Source: Mycobacterium sp. D16R12
Lineage (GTDB): Bacteria > Actinomycetota > Actinomycetes > Mycobacteriales > Mycobacteriaceae
Assembly: GCF_002013465.1 (NCBI RefSeq)
Contig: NZ_MAFC01000013.1
Span: 230,165 to 294,164, forward strand
Reading direction: 5' to 3'
DNA length: 64,000 nt
Shown here: positions 19,662 through 28,378 of the stretch, piece by piece
Layout: each line of letters opens with the position of its first letter
Position numbering within the stretch: position 1 is the first letter of the stretch
Position numbers and translations under genes: made by a program
Notes under the pieces: generated by a model
Databases searched by the model: none
Told to the model about the DNA's origin: nothing
Seen by the model: only the letters and a program-made list of their open reading frames with translations

Positions 19662-20825
19662 GTGCGGCGCATCAGGGTCAGCGCACTCCTACTGACCGTC
19701 CTCGTAGCCGTAGCCGTAGCCGTAGCCGTTGCCGCACCCCAATTGCCTTATGCTCCAATCGCACTCGCCGATCCGCTGCGGCCCGCCCCGGTACCGCTGG
19801 ATCCGGGCGAGGTGGTGCGGATCGGCCCCGTCGCGGGCACCGGCACCGCGACCTCTGACTACAACCTTGGCGCCACCGACCTGTGCGAGTTCATGGTCTT
19901 CACCGGCGGGATGCTGCAGATCTGCGGCGACAGCTTCGCAGGCCAGGGTGTGGGATACGGCGGCTGGTACTCGCCGGTGGCGCTGCGCGTCGACACGGAA
20001 ACGGTGCCGAACGCATCGGGTGTACGTCACTCCGGTGTCCTGGGCACCGACCGTCCTCTCCTGGAAGACCCGACACCGCCGGGCTTCTCCCAACTTCCCT
20101 CCGGTGTCATCGACATCAACGGGACCAACTGGCTGTTCATCGCCGTCACCAAGAACTTGATCCCGCAGTCGACACGGCTGGTGAAGCCCGATCCCTTCCG
20201 TGCCGGTTGGCCGACGGTGCCGGGATCGGTGCGGCCGGGTGATTACGCGGGCGGCCAACAGACGCAGATCAGCGGCTACTACGACCCGCTGTGGACACCC
20301 GAGTCGCCGAAGGGCTGGGTGTACATCGTCAGCGATGCCTTCGATCGCTCGCGGCCCGCGGTGCTGTACCGGGCCAAACCGGACACGTTCACCGACCGTG
20401 CGACCTGGCAGGGCTGGGGAACAGACGCGCACGGGAAGTGGGCCTGGGGTACCGCCGTGACGCCGTTGTGGGGCGACCACCTGGGTGAGCTGAGCATGAA
20501 GATGGTGGACGGACAGGCGGTGCTGTCCTACTTCAATCAGACCACGGGCAACGTCGAGGTGCGGGTCGCCGATAACCCGACGCGACTCGGTGCGGTGCCG
20601 GCGACCACGGTGGTGAATGCCGGGGCCTGGCCGGCGATGGCGGACGAACTTCCCGAGTCCTGGGACAACACCTTGGCTCAGCCGTATGGCGGATACATCG
20701 GGCCGGACTCCACGCTTGATCGCCTCAGCATCTACGTCAGCCAGTGGAACACCGACTCACGCGATCATGCTCCCTATCGGGTGATCGAATTCGCGGTGAA
20801 CCCGCTGCTTGCCAATGTGGGCTAA
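19662..20825 (+). CDS. Secreted DUF4185-domain protein (Rv3707c-like)
   Basis: 387 aa. The signal peptide has an unusual core of alternating Val/Ala encoded by a hexanucleotide repeat (19704-19733). The mature part is a beta-propeller-like DUF4185 domain: ATDLCEFMVFTGGMLQICGDSFAGQG, YSPVALRVDTETV, TNWLFIAVTK, GGYIGPDSTLDRLSIYVSQWN. Related folds include glycosidases, but no activity can be assigned. GTG 19662 follows GGGAGATGAGG. Confidence 0.85.
   Translation: MRRIRVSALLLTVLVAVAVAVAVAAPQLPYAPIALADPLRPAPVPLDPGEVVRIGPVAGTGTATSDYNLGATDLCEFMVFTGGMLQICGDSFAGQGVGYGGWYSPVALRVDTETVPNASGVRHSGVLGTDRPLLEDPTPPGFSQLPSGVIDINGTNWLFIAVTKNLIPQSTRLVKPDPFRAGWPTVPGSVRPGDYAGGQQTQISGYYDPLWTPESPKGWVYIVSDAFDRSRPAVLYRAKPDTFTDRATWQGWGTDAHGKWAWGTAVTPLWGDHLGELSMKMVDGQAVLSYFNQTTGNVEVRVADNPTRLGAVPATTVVNAGAWPAMADELPESWDNTLAQPYGGYIGPDSTLDRLSIYVSQWNTDSRDHAPYRVIEFAVNPLLANVG
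19704..19733 (+). repeat. Hexanucleotide microsatellite (GTAGCC)4 + GTTGCC in a signal peptide
   Basis: Four exact GTAGCC units and one GTTGCC, coding Val-Ala repeats inside the hydrophobic core of the DUF4185 signal peptide. Gain or loss of units would keep the frame and change only the length of the core. Confidence 0.85.
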
Positions 20826-20888
20826 CTAACACTCGGTTGTTACCAGAGTTGTCGAACCGCGCGAGCTGGCTGGTTAGGATAGGTAACG

Positions 20889-21374
20889 ATGATTGCTAGC
20901 GTAACCTCGATCGACATTGCGGCCGGTGAGTGGATAACCGGCGGAGAGGGTTCGCGTACCTTCGATTCTGTGGACGCTGAGCAGCTGGCAACCCGCGCAA
21001 GCGAGGCTCTGGCGTCCGGAGACGATAGCGAGGCACTGCGTCTCGCGAACGATGCGCTGGAGCTGGAGCACAAGAACTCGCTGTCCTGGCGGATCTTGGC
21101 GTACTGCCTCGGCAGCATGGGACGGCATTTCGATGCGATCGATTGCGCGCTTTCGGCCGTGCGATATGGCAGCCGTGACGCCATCAATCACTACACCCAC
21201 GCGTGGGCTCTCCATGGTGCCCGCAAACCGAACGAGGCGCTCGAGGCGGCCGATGAGGCCCTCGAGATCGATTCCGAATTCGCCGATGCACTTGCGCTGC
21301 GCGCGGTGATCCGCAACGAGCTGGGAGACCGGACCGGGGCCATCGACGATATGCGCAGGGCGCGCTCGCTCTAG
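20889..21374 (+). CDS. TPR-repeat protein
   Basis: 161 aa with three to four tetratricopeptide-like helix pairs (ALASGDDSEALRLANDALELEHKN; AYCLGSMGRHFDAIDCALSAVRYG; ALHGARKPNEALEAADEALEIDSE; ALRAVIRNELGDRTGAIDDMRRARSL). Cytoplasmic, with no signal peptide; probably a protein-protein adaptor of unknown partner. A -10-like TAGGAT (20875-20880) lies 8 nt before the ATG, so the mRNA may be leaderless. The stop overlaps the convergent hydrolase by 4 bp. Confidence 0.85.
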   Translation: MIASVTSIDIAAGEWITGGEGSRTFDSVDAEQLATRASEALASGDDSEALRLANDALELEHKNSLSWRILAYCLGSMGRHFDAIDCALSAVRYGSRDAINHYTHAWALHGARKPNEALEAADEALEIDSEFADALALRAVIRNELGDRTGAIDDMRRARSL

Positions 21375-22204
21375 CCCTCCAGGGGATGACGCTTCAGGAA
21401 CTCATCGATGAGGGCGTTGACCTCGTCGGGGCGTTCCAGGGCGGCCAGATGCCCGGTGTCCTCCATGATCACGAACTCGGCCCCGGGAATCGCCTCGGCC
21501 ATGAGCTGAGTCTCCGCGACGGGAAAGGTCGGATCTTCCCGGCCCGCCACCACCAGGACGGGTGTGGTGATGCGTCCGAATAGCTCGCGTTGGTCGGGTC
21601 GCGCCGGAACCACGCTGTTGACCGCCCAATAGACCGAGTCGACGTTGAGCTCGCGCAATTGCGCACGGATTGTCTGCTCTACCTGAGGGCGCTCCCGCAT
21701 GATGGTGGGCCCGACGAAGGCCTTCACCGCGCGCGTGGTGAGCGGTTCGCGGAATCGGCCGAGAATCCGGACTATCTCGGTGAGCAGCCGAAACTCGACC
21801 GTCTGGCGTGCGTTGGCGCGCGAAGCGGTGGCGTTCATCAGCACGGACGCTCCCACCCGATGCGGATACAGCGCGGCGAAGGTACCTCCGATCATTCCGC
21901 CCCAGGAGTTGCCGACGAGGTGTGTGCGTTCGATGCCGAGGGTGTCGAGAATCTGTTCGATGGCGTGCGCGCAGTCCTCGAAACCGAACATTCGGTGCAG
22001 GGCCTGGCTGTCACCGTGACCGGGCGGGTCAACGACGATCACGGTGTATCGGTCGGTGAAGTACTCCGCCTGGTCAGCCCACATGGACCCCGTCATCAGC
22101 AGGCTGGGCCACAAGAGGATGGCGGGCCCGTCGCCTCCTACCCGCACGTGCAGTCCGCCGAGGCAGCTTTGGATGTACCGGTCTTGCAATGCGGCGCCGC
22201 CCAT
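21371..22204 (-). CDS. Alpha/beta hydrolase
   Basis: 277-aa alpha/beta hydrolase. Nucleophile S100 in LVGNSWGGMIGG, acid in VVAGREDPTFP and histidine in EDTGHLAALERP; VVDPPGHGDSQ is the usual strand-4 region. Substrate not predictable. Convergent with the TPR gene, divergent from the DUF486 gene (50 bp). Confidence 0.92.
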   Translation of the reverse strand: MGGAALQDRYIQSCLGGLHVRVGGDGPAILLWPSLLMTGSMWADQAEYFTDRYTVIVVDPPGHGDSQALHRMFGFEDCAHAIEQILDTLGIERTHLVGNSWGGMIGGTFAALYPHRVGASVLMNATASRANARQTVEFRLLTEIVRILGRFREPLTTRAVKAFVGPTIMRERPQVEQTIRAQLRELNVDSVYWAVNSVVPARPDQRELFGRITTPVLVVAGREDPTFPVAETQLMAEAIPGAEFVIMEDTGHLAALERPDEVNALIDEFLKRHPLEG

Positions 22205-22254
22205 GCGCAGCAGGCTAGCGGCTGTGGACGGTTGACAGGGAAGATCTACAGAAT

Positions 22255-22611
22255 GTGGACATGATTGCCGCTCGGTTTCTGCCGCCAGTGCTGCTCATCT
22301 GCTCGAACGTCTTCATGACCTTCGCCTGGTACGGGCATCTCAAATTCAAGGATCACCCGCTGTGGGTGGTTGTCCTTGTCAGCTGGTTCATCGCGTTCTT
22401 CGAGTACTGCCTGGCAGTTCCCGCGAATCGCCTTGGTAGTGAGGTGTATTCGGGCGCCGAGCTCAAGGCGATGCAAGAGGTCATCACCTTGACGGTGTTC
22501 CTTGGTTTCGCCGTGTGGTACCTGGGCGAGAAGCTCACCCTGAATCACCTGGTGGGGTTCGTGTTGATCGCGGCCGGGGCCTACTTCGTGTTCAACGGCC
22601 CGTTCGGCTGA
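22255..22611 (+). CDS. DMT-family (DUF486) small membrane protein
   Basis: 118 aa, four transmembrane segments, DUF486 signature PPVLLICSNVFMTFAWYGHLKF and VLVSWFIAFFEYCLAVPANRLG. Substrate unknown. The start is GTG 22255 or ATG 22261; neither has a good ribosome site. Followed 45 bp later by furA, whose own promoter lies in the gap. Confidence 0.85.
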   Translation: MDMIAARFLPPVLLICSNVFMTFAWYGHLKFKDHPLWVVVLVSWFIAFFEYCLAVPANRLGSEVYSGAELKAMQEVITLTVFLGFAVWYLGEKLTLNHLVGFVLIAAGAYFVFNGPFG

Positions 22612-22622
22612 AAAGCCATTTC

Positions 22623-22657
22623 TTGACTCATTCCAGAAAAGGCGCATACTGGTGGAG
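22623..22657 (+). promoter_or_regulatory. furA-katA promoter with leaderless start
   Basis: TTGACT (22623-22628), 16-bp spacer, CATACT (22645-22650), then 6 nt to the GTG start of furA. The layout resembles the published mycobacterial furA promoter, where FurA represses itself at an A/T-rich site over the same region. Confidence 0.6.
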
Positions 22658-23085
22658 TGACCGTAGTACAGCCCCCCGCCCCAGACGCAGCATTGCGCCG
22701 GGCGGGACTGCGTGTCACGGCCCCACGCGTCGCGGTTCTGAACGCGATTGCGGCGCATCCACATTCGACTGCAGACATCATTGCGATGGTGGTGCGTGCC
22801 GATCTTGGGAAGGTGTCCACGCAGGCCGTCTATGACGTGCTCAAGGCCTGTGTCAGTGCCGGGCTGGTGCGACGTATCGAACCCGCCGGTTCGCCGGCGC
22901 TTTTTGAGACGCGTATCGGCGATAACCATCACCACCTGGTCTGCCGCCGTTGCGGTGCCGTCACCGATGTGGACTGCACCGTGGGACATGCTCCGTGCCT
23001 GGAGCCGTCCCACACCGCGGGCTTCGTGGTCGACGAGGCCGAAATCGTCTTCTGGGGTATCTGCCCCGAATGTCAGCCCCATTAG
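22657..23085 (+). CDS. furA: Fur-family regulator FurA
   Basis: 142-aa Fur protein. Winged helix: LRRAGLRVTAPRVAVLNAIAAHPHSTADII and VSTQAVYDVLKACVSAGLVRRI; metal and cysteine residues in HHHLVCRRCGAVTDVDC and ICPEC. GTG 22657 is set by the leaderless promoter. It lies 35 bp upstream of a catalase, the classic FurA-catalase arrangement (katG in M. tuberculosis, a monofunctional catalase here), so it probably links peroxide sensing to catalase expression. Confidence 0.93.
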   Translation: MTVVQPPAPDAALRRAGLRVTAPRVAVLNAIAAHPHSTADIIAMVVRADLGKVSTQAVYDVLKACVSAGLVRRIEPAGSPALFETRIGDNHHHLVCRRCGAVTDVDCTVGHAPCLEPSHTAGFVVDEAEIVFWGICPECQPH

Positions 23086-23120
23086 TTCAGCCCAGTTAGT
23101 CAGGTATCGAGGAGGTTTTC

Positions 23121-24584
23121 ATGTCCATCCGAACAACCACGAACACCGGAATCGCAGTAGAGAGCGACGACGAGTCGTTGACCGCGGGGATCCAAGGTCC
23201 GGTCCTGCTGCACGATCACTATCTGATCGAAAAGCTTGCGCAATTCAACCGCGAGCGCGTTCCCGAGCGCATCGTGCACGCCAAGGGTGCCGGCGCGTAT
23301 GGAGAGCTCGTCATTACCGCAGATGTCTCGAAGTACACCAAGGCCAAGTTGTTTCAATCGGGCGTGAAAACAGAGTCGCTGGTTCGCTTTTCGACGGTCG
23401 CGGGGGAACAGGGGAGCCCCGATACCTGGCGTGACCCGCGTGGTTTTGCCATCAAGTTCTATACTGAGGACGGCAACTACGACCTCGTCGGCAACAACAC
23501 CCCCGTCTTCTTCATTCGCGATGCCATCAAGTTCCCGGACTTCATCCGTTCGCAGAAGCGGTTGCCGGGATCAGGGCTGCGGGACCACAACATGCAGTGG
23601 GACTTCTGGACGCTGCGTCCCGAGACGGCACACCAGGTCACCTGGTTGATGGGCGATCGCGGGATCCCGAAGAACTACCGCCACATGAACGGATACGGTT
23701 CGCACACCTATCAGTGGGTCAATGCCGAGGGGGAGCGCTTCTGGGTGAAGTACCACTTCCGGACCGATCAGGGTCAAGATTTCCTGACCCAGCAGGAGGC
23801 GGATGCACTCGCCGGATCCGACGCCGATGCGCATCGTCGCGATCTGTGGGATGCGATCGAGCAGGGCAATTTCCCGAGCTGGACCCTGCACGTGCAGATC
23901 ATGCCGGTCGCCGAGGCGCAGGGATACCGATTCAACCCGTTCGATCTGACCAAGGTCTGGTCCAAGAAGGATTACCCGCTGATCGAGGTCGGTAAGTGGA
24001 CGCTCAATCGCAACCCCGGGAACTATTTCGTCGACATCGAGCAGGCCGCCTTCGAACCATCGAATATCGTTCCGGGAATTGGCTTCTCACCCGACAAGAT
24101 GCTGCTCGGCCGGGTCTTTGCCTACGCCGACGCGCATCGATACCGGATTGGCACCAACTACGCACAGTTGCCGCCCAACGAGGCGCGGGCCGCCACCGTG
24201 AACTCCTACTCCAAGGAGGGCGCGATGCGGTATCACTTCAATGAGCCCGAGGTTCCGGTTTACGCCCCCAACTCCTTTGGGGGTCCGCATGCCGATCCGC
24301 AGGCAGCGGGCGACCTGGGCGTGTGGGATTTCGACGGCACCGCGGTGCGTGCCGGGTATGTCCAGCATGCCGAGGACGACGACTTCGTTCAGGCCGGAAC
24401 CTTGGTACGTGAGGTGCTGAACGACGATCAGCGTGCGCGTCTGGCGAGCAACATCGTCGGTCACGTGCTGGGCGGCGTCAGCGAACCCGTGCTGTCCCGG
24501 GTGTTCGATTACTGGAAGAACGTCGACCCCGAGCTCGGCAAGGCCGTGGAAGAGGGCGTTCGCGCCGGTCTCGACGCCCAGTAG
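23121..24584 (+). CDS. katA: Monofunctional haem catalase
   Basis: 487-aa clade 3-type catalase, decomposing hydrogen peroxide. Distal histidine H53 in [18 protein letters not shown]; the haem pocket asparagine is in [11 protein letters not shown]; the proximal tyrosine motif is [37 protein letters not shown] is also diagnostic. AGGAGG precedes the ATG at 23121. Co-transcribed with furA; a strong hairpin follows. Confidence 0.96.
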   Translation: MSIRTTTNTGIAVESDDESLTAGIQGPVLLHDHYLIEKLAQFNRERVPERIVHAKGAGAYGELVITADVSKYTKAKLFQSGVKTESLVRFSTVAGEQGSPDTWRDPRGFAIKFYTEDGNYDLVGNNTPVFFIRDAIKFPDFIRSQKRLPGSGLRDHNMQWDFWTLRPETAHQVTWLMGDRGIPKNYRHMNGYGSHTYQWVNAEGERFWVKYHFRTDQGQDFLTQQEADALAGSDADAHRRDLWDAIEQGNFPSWTLHVQIMPVAEAQGYRFNPFDLTKVWSKKDYPLIEVGKWTLNRNPGNYFVDIEQAAFEPSNIVPGIGFSPDKMLLGRVFAYADAHRYRIGTNYAQLPPNEARAATVNSYSKEGAMRYHFNEPEVPVYAPNSFGGPHADPQAAGDLGVWDFDGTAVRAGYVQHAEDDDFVQAGTLVREVLNDDQRARLASNIVGHVLGGVSEPVLSRVFDYWKNVDPELGKAVEEGVRAGLDAQ

Positions 24585-24593
24585 GCAGTTCTT

Positions 24594-24632
24594 GGAAGGC
24601 GCCGGTTCTCTTCAAGGGGGCCGGCGCCTTCC
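24594..24632. terminator. katA terminator
   Basis: Perfect 12-bp stem GGAAGGCGCCGG (24594-24605) and CCGGCGCCTTCC (24621-24632) with a 15-nt loop. It abuts the ohr promoter. Confidence 0.8.
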
Positions 24633-24633
24633 G

Positions 24634-24646
24634 TATGCTCGTCATA
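24634..24646 (+). promoter_or_regulatory. ohr -10 box, leaderless start
   Basis: TATGCT at 24634-24639 with 6 nt to the ATG at 24646, no ribosome site. The -35 region would fall inside the katA terminator hairpin. Confidence 0.5.
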
Positions 24647-25074
24647 TGTCCAATGAGGCCGTGTACACAGCAGAAGCCACGTCGACCGGAGGAGGCCGTG
24701 ATGGGCATGTTCGCTCGTCGGATGGCCGGGTAGATCTAGATACCCGAATCCCAAAGTCGATGGGCGGCAACGGGGAAGGCACCAACCCCGAGCAGTTGTT
24801 CGCGGCCGGGTATTCGGCGTGCTTCTTGAGTGCGCTCAATCTGGTTGCCCGGATAGCGAAGGTCCAGCTTGATCCCGCGACATCGATCACGGCGAAGGTG
24901 GGAATCTTCAAAACCCCCGAGGGTGGTTTCGATCTGTCCGCCGAGCTGGATGGTTACCTGCCCGGACTGTCTCAGGAGGTCGCCGAGGACCTCTTGGAGC
25001 AGGCCCATGAGGTGTGCCCGTACTCGAATGCCACACGCGGCAATATCGAAGTGACTGTGAAGGCCCGCGTCTGA
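24646..25074 (+). CDS. ohr: OsmC/Ohr-family organic hydroperoxide reductase
   Basis: 142-aa Ohr. Redox cysteines C59 (AGYSACFLSAL) and C124 (EVCPYSNATRGN), and the Ohr signature around TNPEQLFAAGYSACF. Reduces organic peroxides using lipoyl-type thiols. Placed after furA-katA, giving a peroxide-defence block. Its TGA overlaps the next ATG. Confidence 0.93.
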   Translation: MSNEAVYTAEATSTGGGRDGHVRSSDGRVDLDTRIPKSMGGNGEGTNPEQLFAAGYSACFLSALNLVARIAKVQLDPATSITAKVGIFKTPEGGFDLSAELDGYLPGLSQEVAEDLLEQAHEVCPYSNATRGNIEVTVKARV

Positions 25075-25724
25075 TGCGTGCGGCGCTTCTGGCTGTCGTG
25101 CCGGTATTCGCGCTGGTATTCGCGCTGGTGTTGGCGCCCGTGGCGGGCGCCCGTCCGTCTGATCCGGGGGTGGTCAATTACGCGGTGCTCGCGCGCGGAT
25201 CGGTGAGCAATGTCCTTGGTGCGCAGCTGGGATCGCATAGCGAGTTCACCCAGCCGTTTCAGGCGTTCTCGGTGGATGTTCCGGAATGCAACAACTGGTC
25301 GGATATCGGGCTCGACGAGGTATACGCCGATCCGGATCTGGCCTCGTTCCGGGGTGCGACGACGCAAGACTCCGCCACGGATGCAACGCATTTGGTGAAG
25401 CAGTCGATCGGCGTGTTCGCCAACAACGACGCGGCGGACCGGGCATTCCATCGAGTGGTGGACCGCACCCAAGGGTGTTCCGGGCAGACAGCCACCTTGA
25501 TCCTGAACGACGGCCGACGCGAGGTGTGGACATTCACCGGACCAGCGGCGGGTGCCGCCGATGCCGCCTGGATGAAGGAGGAGGCGGGGGTTGACCGTCG
25601 CTGCTTCAACCAGACCCGCAGGCGTGAGAATGTGCTGCTGCAGGCCAAGGTCTGTCAGCCGGGAAACGGCAGCCTTGCGGTGAACGTGCTGGCCAACACG
25701 ATGCAAAACGGCCTGAGCCAGTAG
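25074..25724 (+). CDS. Secreted PknH_C-like sensor-domain protein
   Basis: 216 aa with a signal peptide ending VAGARPSD. The mature part resembles the extracellular domain of PknH (PknH_C): cysteines in VPECNNW, TQGCSGQT, DRRCFNQTR and KVCQPG give two probable disulfides, and SIGVFANNDAADRAFHRVVDR is the family core. No kinase part. Three relatives are at 29100, 30806 and 31472. Start overlaps the ohr stop by one base (TGATG). Confidence 0.82.
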   Translation: MRAALLAVVPVFALVFALVLAPVAGARPSDPGVVNYAVLARGSVSNVLGAQLGSHSEFTQPFQAFSVDVPECNNWSDIGLDEVYADPDLASFRGATTQDSATDATHLVKQSIGVFANNDAADRAFHRVVDRTQGCSGQTATLILNDGRREVWTFTGPAAGAADAAWMKEEAGVDRRCFNQTRRRENVLLQAKVCQPGNGSLAVNVLANTMQNGLSQ

Positions 25725-25748
25725 CGGATTGACCCAGGCCGCTATCTG

Positions 25749-26882
25749 CTACACCGACGCGGCGGCCTCGTTGAGCTCGTTGAGCGTGCTGGTGGCCTCC
25801 AGGTACTCCTGCACCCAGCGCTCGATGACGGCGGCCGACTTCTCCACCTTGGTGAACTGGCCGACAACCTGGCCGATCGGGTTGAAGGCTACATCGATGC
25901 TCTGATCGGGGTACTTGTTTGTCGCCGCGACGGCCATCCCGGAAACCATGTACTGCAACGGCATTCCGAGCGGTTCCGGGTTCCCTTCGGTCTCCCACGC
26001 CACGGTCCAGTCGTTGCGCAGCATGCGGGCGGGTTTGCCCGTGAACGAGCGGCTGCGCACGGTGTCGCGGCTTCCCGCCTTGGCGTACGTCTGCTGCTGG
26101 ACAGACGTGGTGTGCGCCTCCTCGACCATCAGCCACTGCGAACCGGTCCAGGCTCCCTGCGCGCCCAGCGCCAGCGCCGCCGCGACCTGGGCGCCACTGC
26201 CGATTCCGCCTGCGGCCAGCACGGGTACCGGGGCTACCGCCTTGACGACCTCCGGCCACAGCACGATAGAGCCCACATCGCCGCAGTGGCCGCCGGCTTC
26301 GCCGCCCTGGGCGATGATGATGTCCACTCCGGCATCTGCATGCTTGCGAGCCTGCTTGGCCGAGCCGCACAATGCTGCGACCTTGCGACCGGCATCGTGG
26401 ATCTGCTGGATCATGTCGGCCGGAGGCGTGCCGAGTGCGTTGGCGATGAGCGTCATCTTGGGGTGCTTGAGCGCGATTTCCACCTGCGGGGTGGCGGTGG
26501 CTTCCGTCCAGCCCAGCAGCTGCAGGGCGTTGTCATTGCCCTCTTCCATCGGAACACCATGGTCGGCGAGCAGCTTGCGGCCGAAGTCCAGGTGCGCCTG
26601 CGGAACCATCGACTGGAGCATCTTGGTGAGCTCCTCGGCCGGCATGTTCGCGTCCATGCCCTCGTATTTGTTGGGGATGACGATGTCGACACCGTAGTGA
26701 TGGTCACCGATGTGCTCGTCGATCCAATTGAGCTCGATCTCGAGCTGTTCAGGGGTGAATCCGACGGCGCCCAGCACGCCGAAGCCGCCGGCCTTGCTCA
26801 CCGCGACGACGACGTCGCGACAGTGCGTGAAGGCGAAAATCGGGAACTCGATGCCGAGCTCGTCGCAGATGGGGGTATGCAT
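25749..26882 (-). CDS. NAD(P)H-dependent flavin oxidoreductase (nitronate monooxygenase family, Rv1533-like)
   Basis: 377-aa FMN protein of the 2-nitropropane dioxygenase family. Family motifs: PICDELGIEFPIFAF, SKAGGFGVLGAVGFTPEQLE, GVDIIIAQGGEAGGHCGDVG and PVLAAGGIGSGAQVAAALALGA. ATG 26882 is chosen because AAGGA lies 7 nt upstream; ATG 26888 directly abuts that site. A KstR-like palindrome lies 69 bp upstream, which suggests a role in steroid or lipid catabolism. Substrate unknown. Confidence 0.88.
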   Translation of the reverse strand: MHTPICDELGIEFPIFAFTHCRDVVVAVSKAGGFGVLGAVGFTPEQLEIELNWIDEHIGDHHYGVDIVIPNKYEGMDANMPAEELTKMLQSMVPQAHLDFGRKLLADHGVPMEEGNDNALQLLGWTEATATPQVEIALKHPKMTLIANALGTPPADMIQQIHDAGRKVAALCGSAKQARKHADAGVDIIIAQGGEAGGHCGDVGSIVLWPEVVKAVAPVPVLAAGGIGSGAQVAAALALGAQGAWTGSQWLMVEEAHTTSVQQQTYAKAGSRDTVRSRSFTGKPARMLRNDWTVAWETEGNPEPLGMPLQYMVSGMAVAATNKYPDQSIDVAFNPIGQVVGQFTKVEKSAAVIERWVQEYLEATSTLNELNEAAASV

Positions 26883-26950
26883 GGCCATTCCTTGGGTGGG
26901 TGGGGGAAACAGTCGGTCGGGCAGGTATGTGAAGGAAATCCTACGTCAGA

Positions 26951-26972
26951 AAACTGGAACGTGTTCTAGTTT
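26951..26972. promoter_or_regulatory. KstR-like operator
   Basis: AAACTGGAACG-TGTTCTAGTTT: a near-perfect palindrome differing from the published KstR consensus (TAGAACGTGTTCTA core) at one base. It is upstream of the flavin oxidoreductase on the minus strand and about 80 bp before the amt ATG on the plus strand. Confidence 0.75.
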
Positions 26973-27052
26973 AGATCAGGTCTTGCGCACGCGGGCGGCG
27001 GCTTCCCTACACTCACGCTGACCTAATCGCACGATCCGGGAGTAGCCAGCAC

Positions 27053-28378
27053 ATGTTTCCCCATATGGGAGTGCCCGACGCGGCCAATACCGCCTGGGTG
27101 CTGACGAGCGCCGCGCTGGTGCTCCTGATGACCCCGGCATTGGCCTTCTTCTACGGCGGCATGGTGCGCGCCAAGAGCGTCCTCAACATGATGATGATGT
27201 GCTTTTCGGCCGTCGCCGTGGTGTGGGTGCTCTGGGTGGCCTTCGGGTACTCGATGGCGTTCGGCACCGACATTGGTGGCGGATTGCTTGGCGATCCGTT
27301 CCAGTTCGCGGGGCTGCAGCACCTGTTCGAGGGCGATTACAAGGCGTCCTCAGTCCCGCTGTGGGGGCCGACCAAGATCCCGGCATTGGTGTTTGTCATG
27401 TTCCAGGCCGGGTTCGCCATGGTGACGGTGGCGCTGATCGCAGGTGCGGTCGCCGACCGCATGCGCTTCCTCCCGTGGATCGCCTTCACGGCATTGTGGG
27501 CAACCCTGGTGTACTTCCCGGTGGCGCACTGGGTGTTCGCGGTCAAGGACACCACCGCCGAGAAGGGTGGATGGCTCGCGAACCTGGGCGTCATCGACTT
27601 CGCCGGCGGTACGGCCGTGGAGATCAATTCGGGCGCAGCCGGTCTGGCACTGGCCGTCATCCTCGGCAAGCGGCATGGCTGGCCGCGCGAGGCGATGCGT
27701 CCCCACAACCTGCCCGCGGTCATGCTCGGCGCGGGGCTGCTGTGGTTCGGTTGGTTCGGGTTCAACGCGGGGTCGGCATTGGCCGCCGACGGCACCGCGG
27801 CCATCGTCATCGCCAACACCCTTGGTGCGGGCGCGATGTCCATGGCGGCCTGGCTGCTGGTCGAGAAGATCCGGCACGGCAGGCCGACCTCCTTCGGTGC
27901 TGCCTCGGGCGTGGTGGCCGGACTCGTGGCCATCACGCCCTCCTGCTCGGCGGTCACCCCTATCGGCGCCCTGGCCATAGGTGCGGTAGCGGGCGCTTTG
28001 AGCTCGCTGGCCATCGAGCTGAAATACCGCTGGGGGTACGACGACTCGCTCGACGTGGTGGGCGTGCACCTGGTTGGTGGCATCGTCGGCACGTTGATGA
28101 TCGGCGTCGTCGGGAGTGCCGTGGCCCCCGCCGGTGTCAACGGGCTGTTGTATGGCGGTGGGTTACATCAGTTCTGGTTGCAGCTCGTGGCGGTCGCCGC
28201 GGTGCTCGCCTACTCGGTCGCGGTTACCGGGCTTATCGGGCTGGGCCTGCGGCATTCCATGGGCATCAGGTCGCATCCGCAGCACGAGTCCGATGGTCTG
28301 GACGATGCCGAGCATGCGGAGTCGGCCTACGAGCTGGCCACCACTCGCGGTGGTGGGCTCATCAACCCTGGGCGCTGA
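27053..28378 (+). CDS. amt: Ammonium transporter
   Basis: 441-aa Amt with about eleven transmembrane helices. Signatures: FYGGMVRAKSVLNMMMM, DFAGGTAVEINSGAAGLALAVILG, WFGWFGFNAGSALAADG and GVHLVGGIVGTLMIGV. No adjacent glnB/glnD. ATG 27053, GGGAG upstream. The 3' end overlaps the convergent methyltransferase gene by 17 bp. Confidence 0.95.
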   Translation: MFPHMGVPDAANTAWVLTSAALVLLMTPALAFFYGGMVRAKSVLNMMMMCFSAVAVVWVLWVAFGYSMAFGTDIGGGLLGDPFQFAGLQHLFEGDYKASSVPLWGPTKIPALVFVMFQAGFAMVTVALIAGAVADRMRFLPWIAFTALWATLVYFPVAHWVFAVKDTTAEKGGWLANLGVIDFAGGTAVEINSGAAGLALAVILGKRHGWPREAMRPHNLPAVMLGAGLLWFGWFGFNAGSALAADGTAAIVIANTLGAGAMSMAAWLLVEKIRHGRPTSFGAASGVVAGLVAITPSCSAVTPIGALAIGAVAGALSSLAIELKYRWGYDDSLDVVGVHLVGGIVGTLMIGVVGSAVAPAGVNGLLYGGGLHQFWLQLVAVAAVLAYSVAVTGLIGLGLRHSMGIRSHPQHESDGLDDAEHAESAYELATTRGGGLINPGR

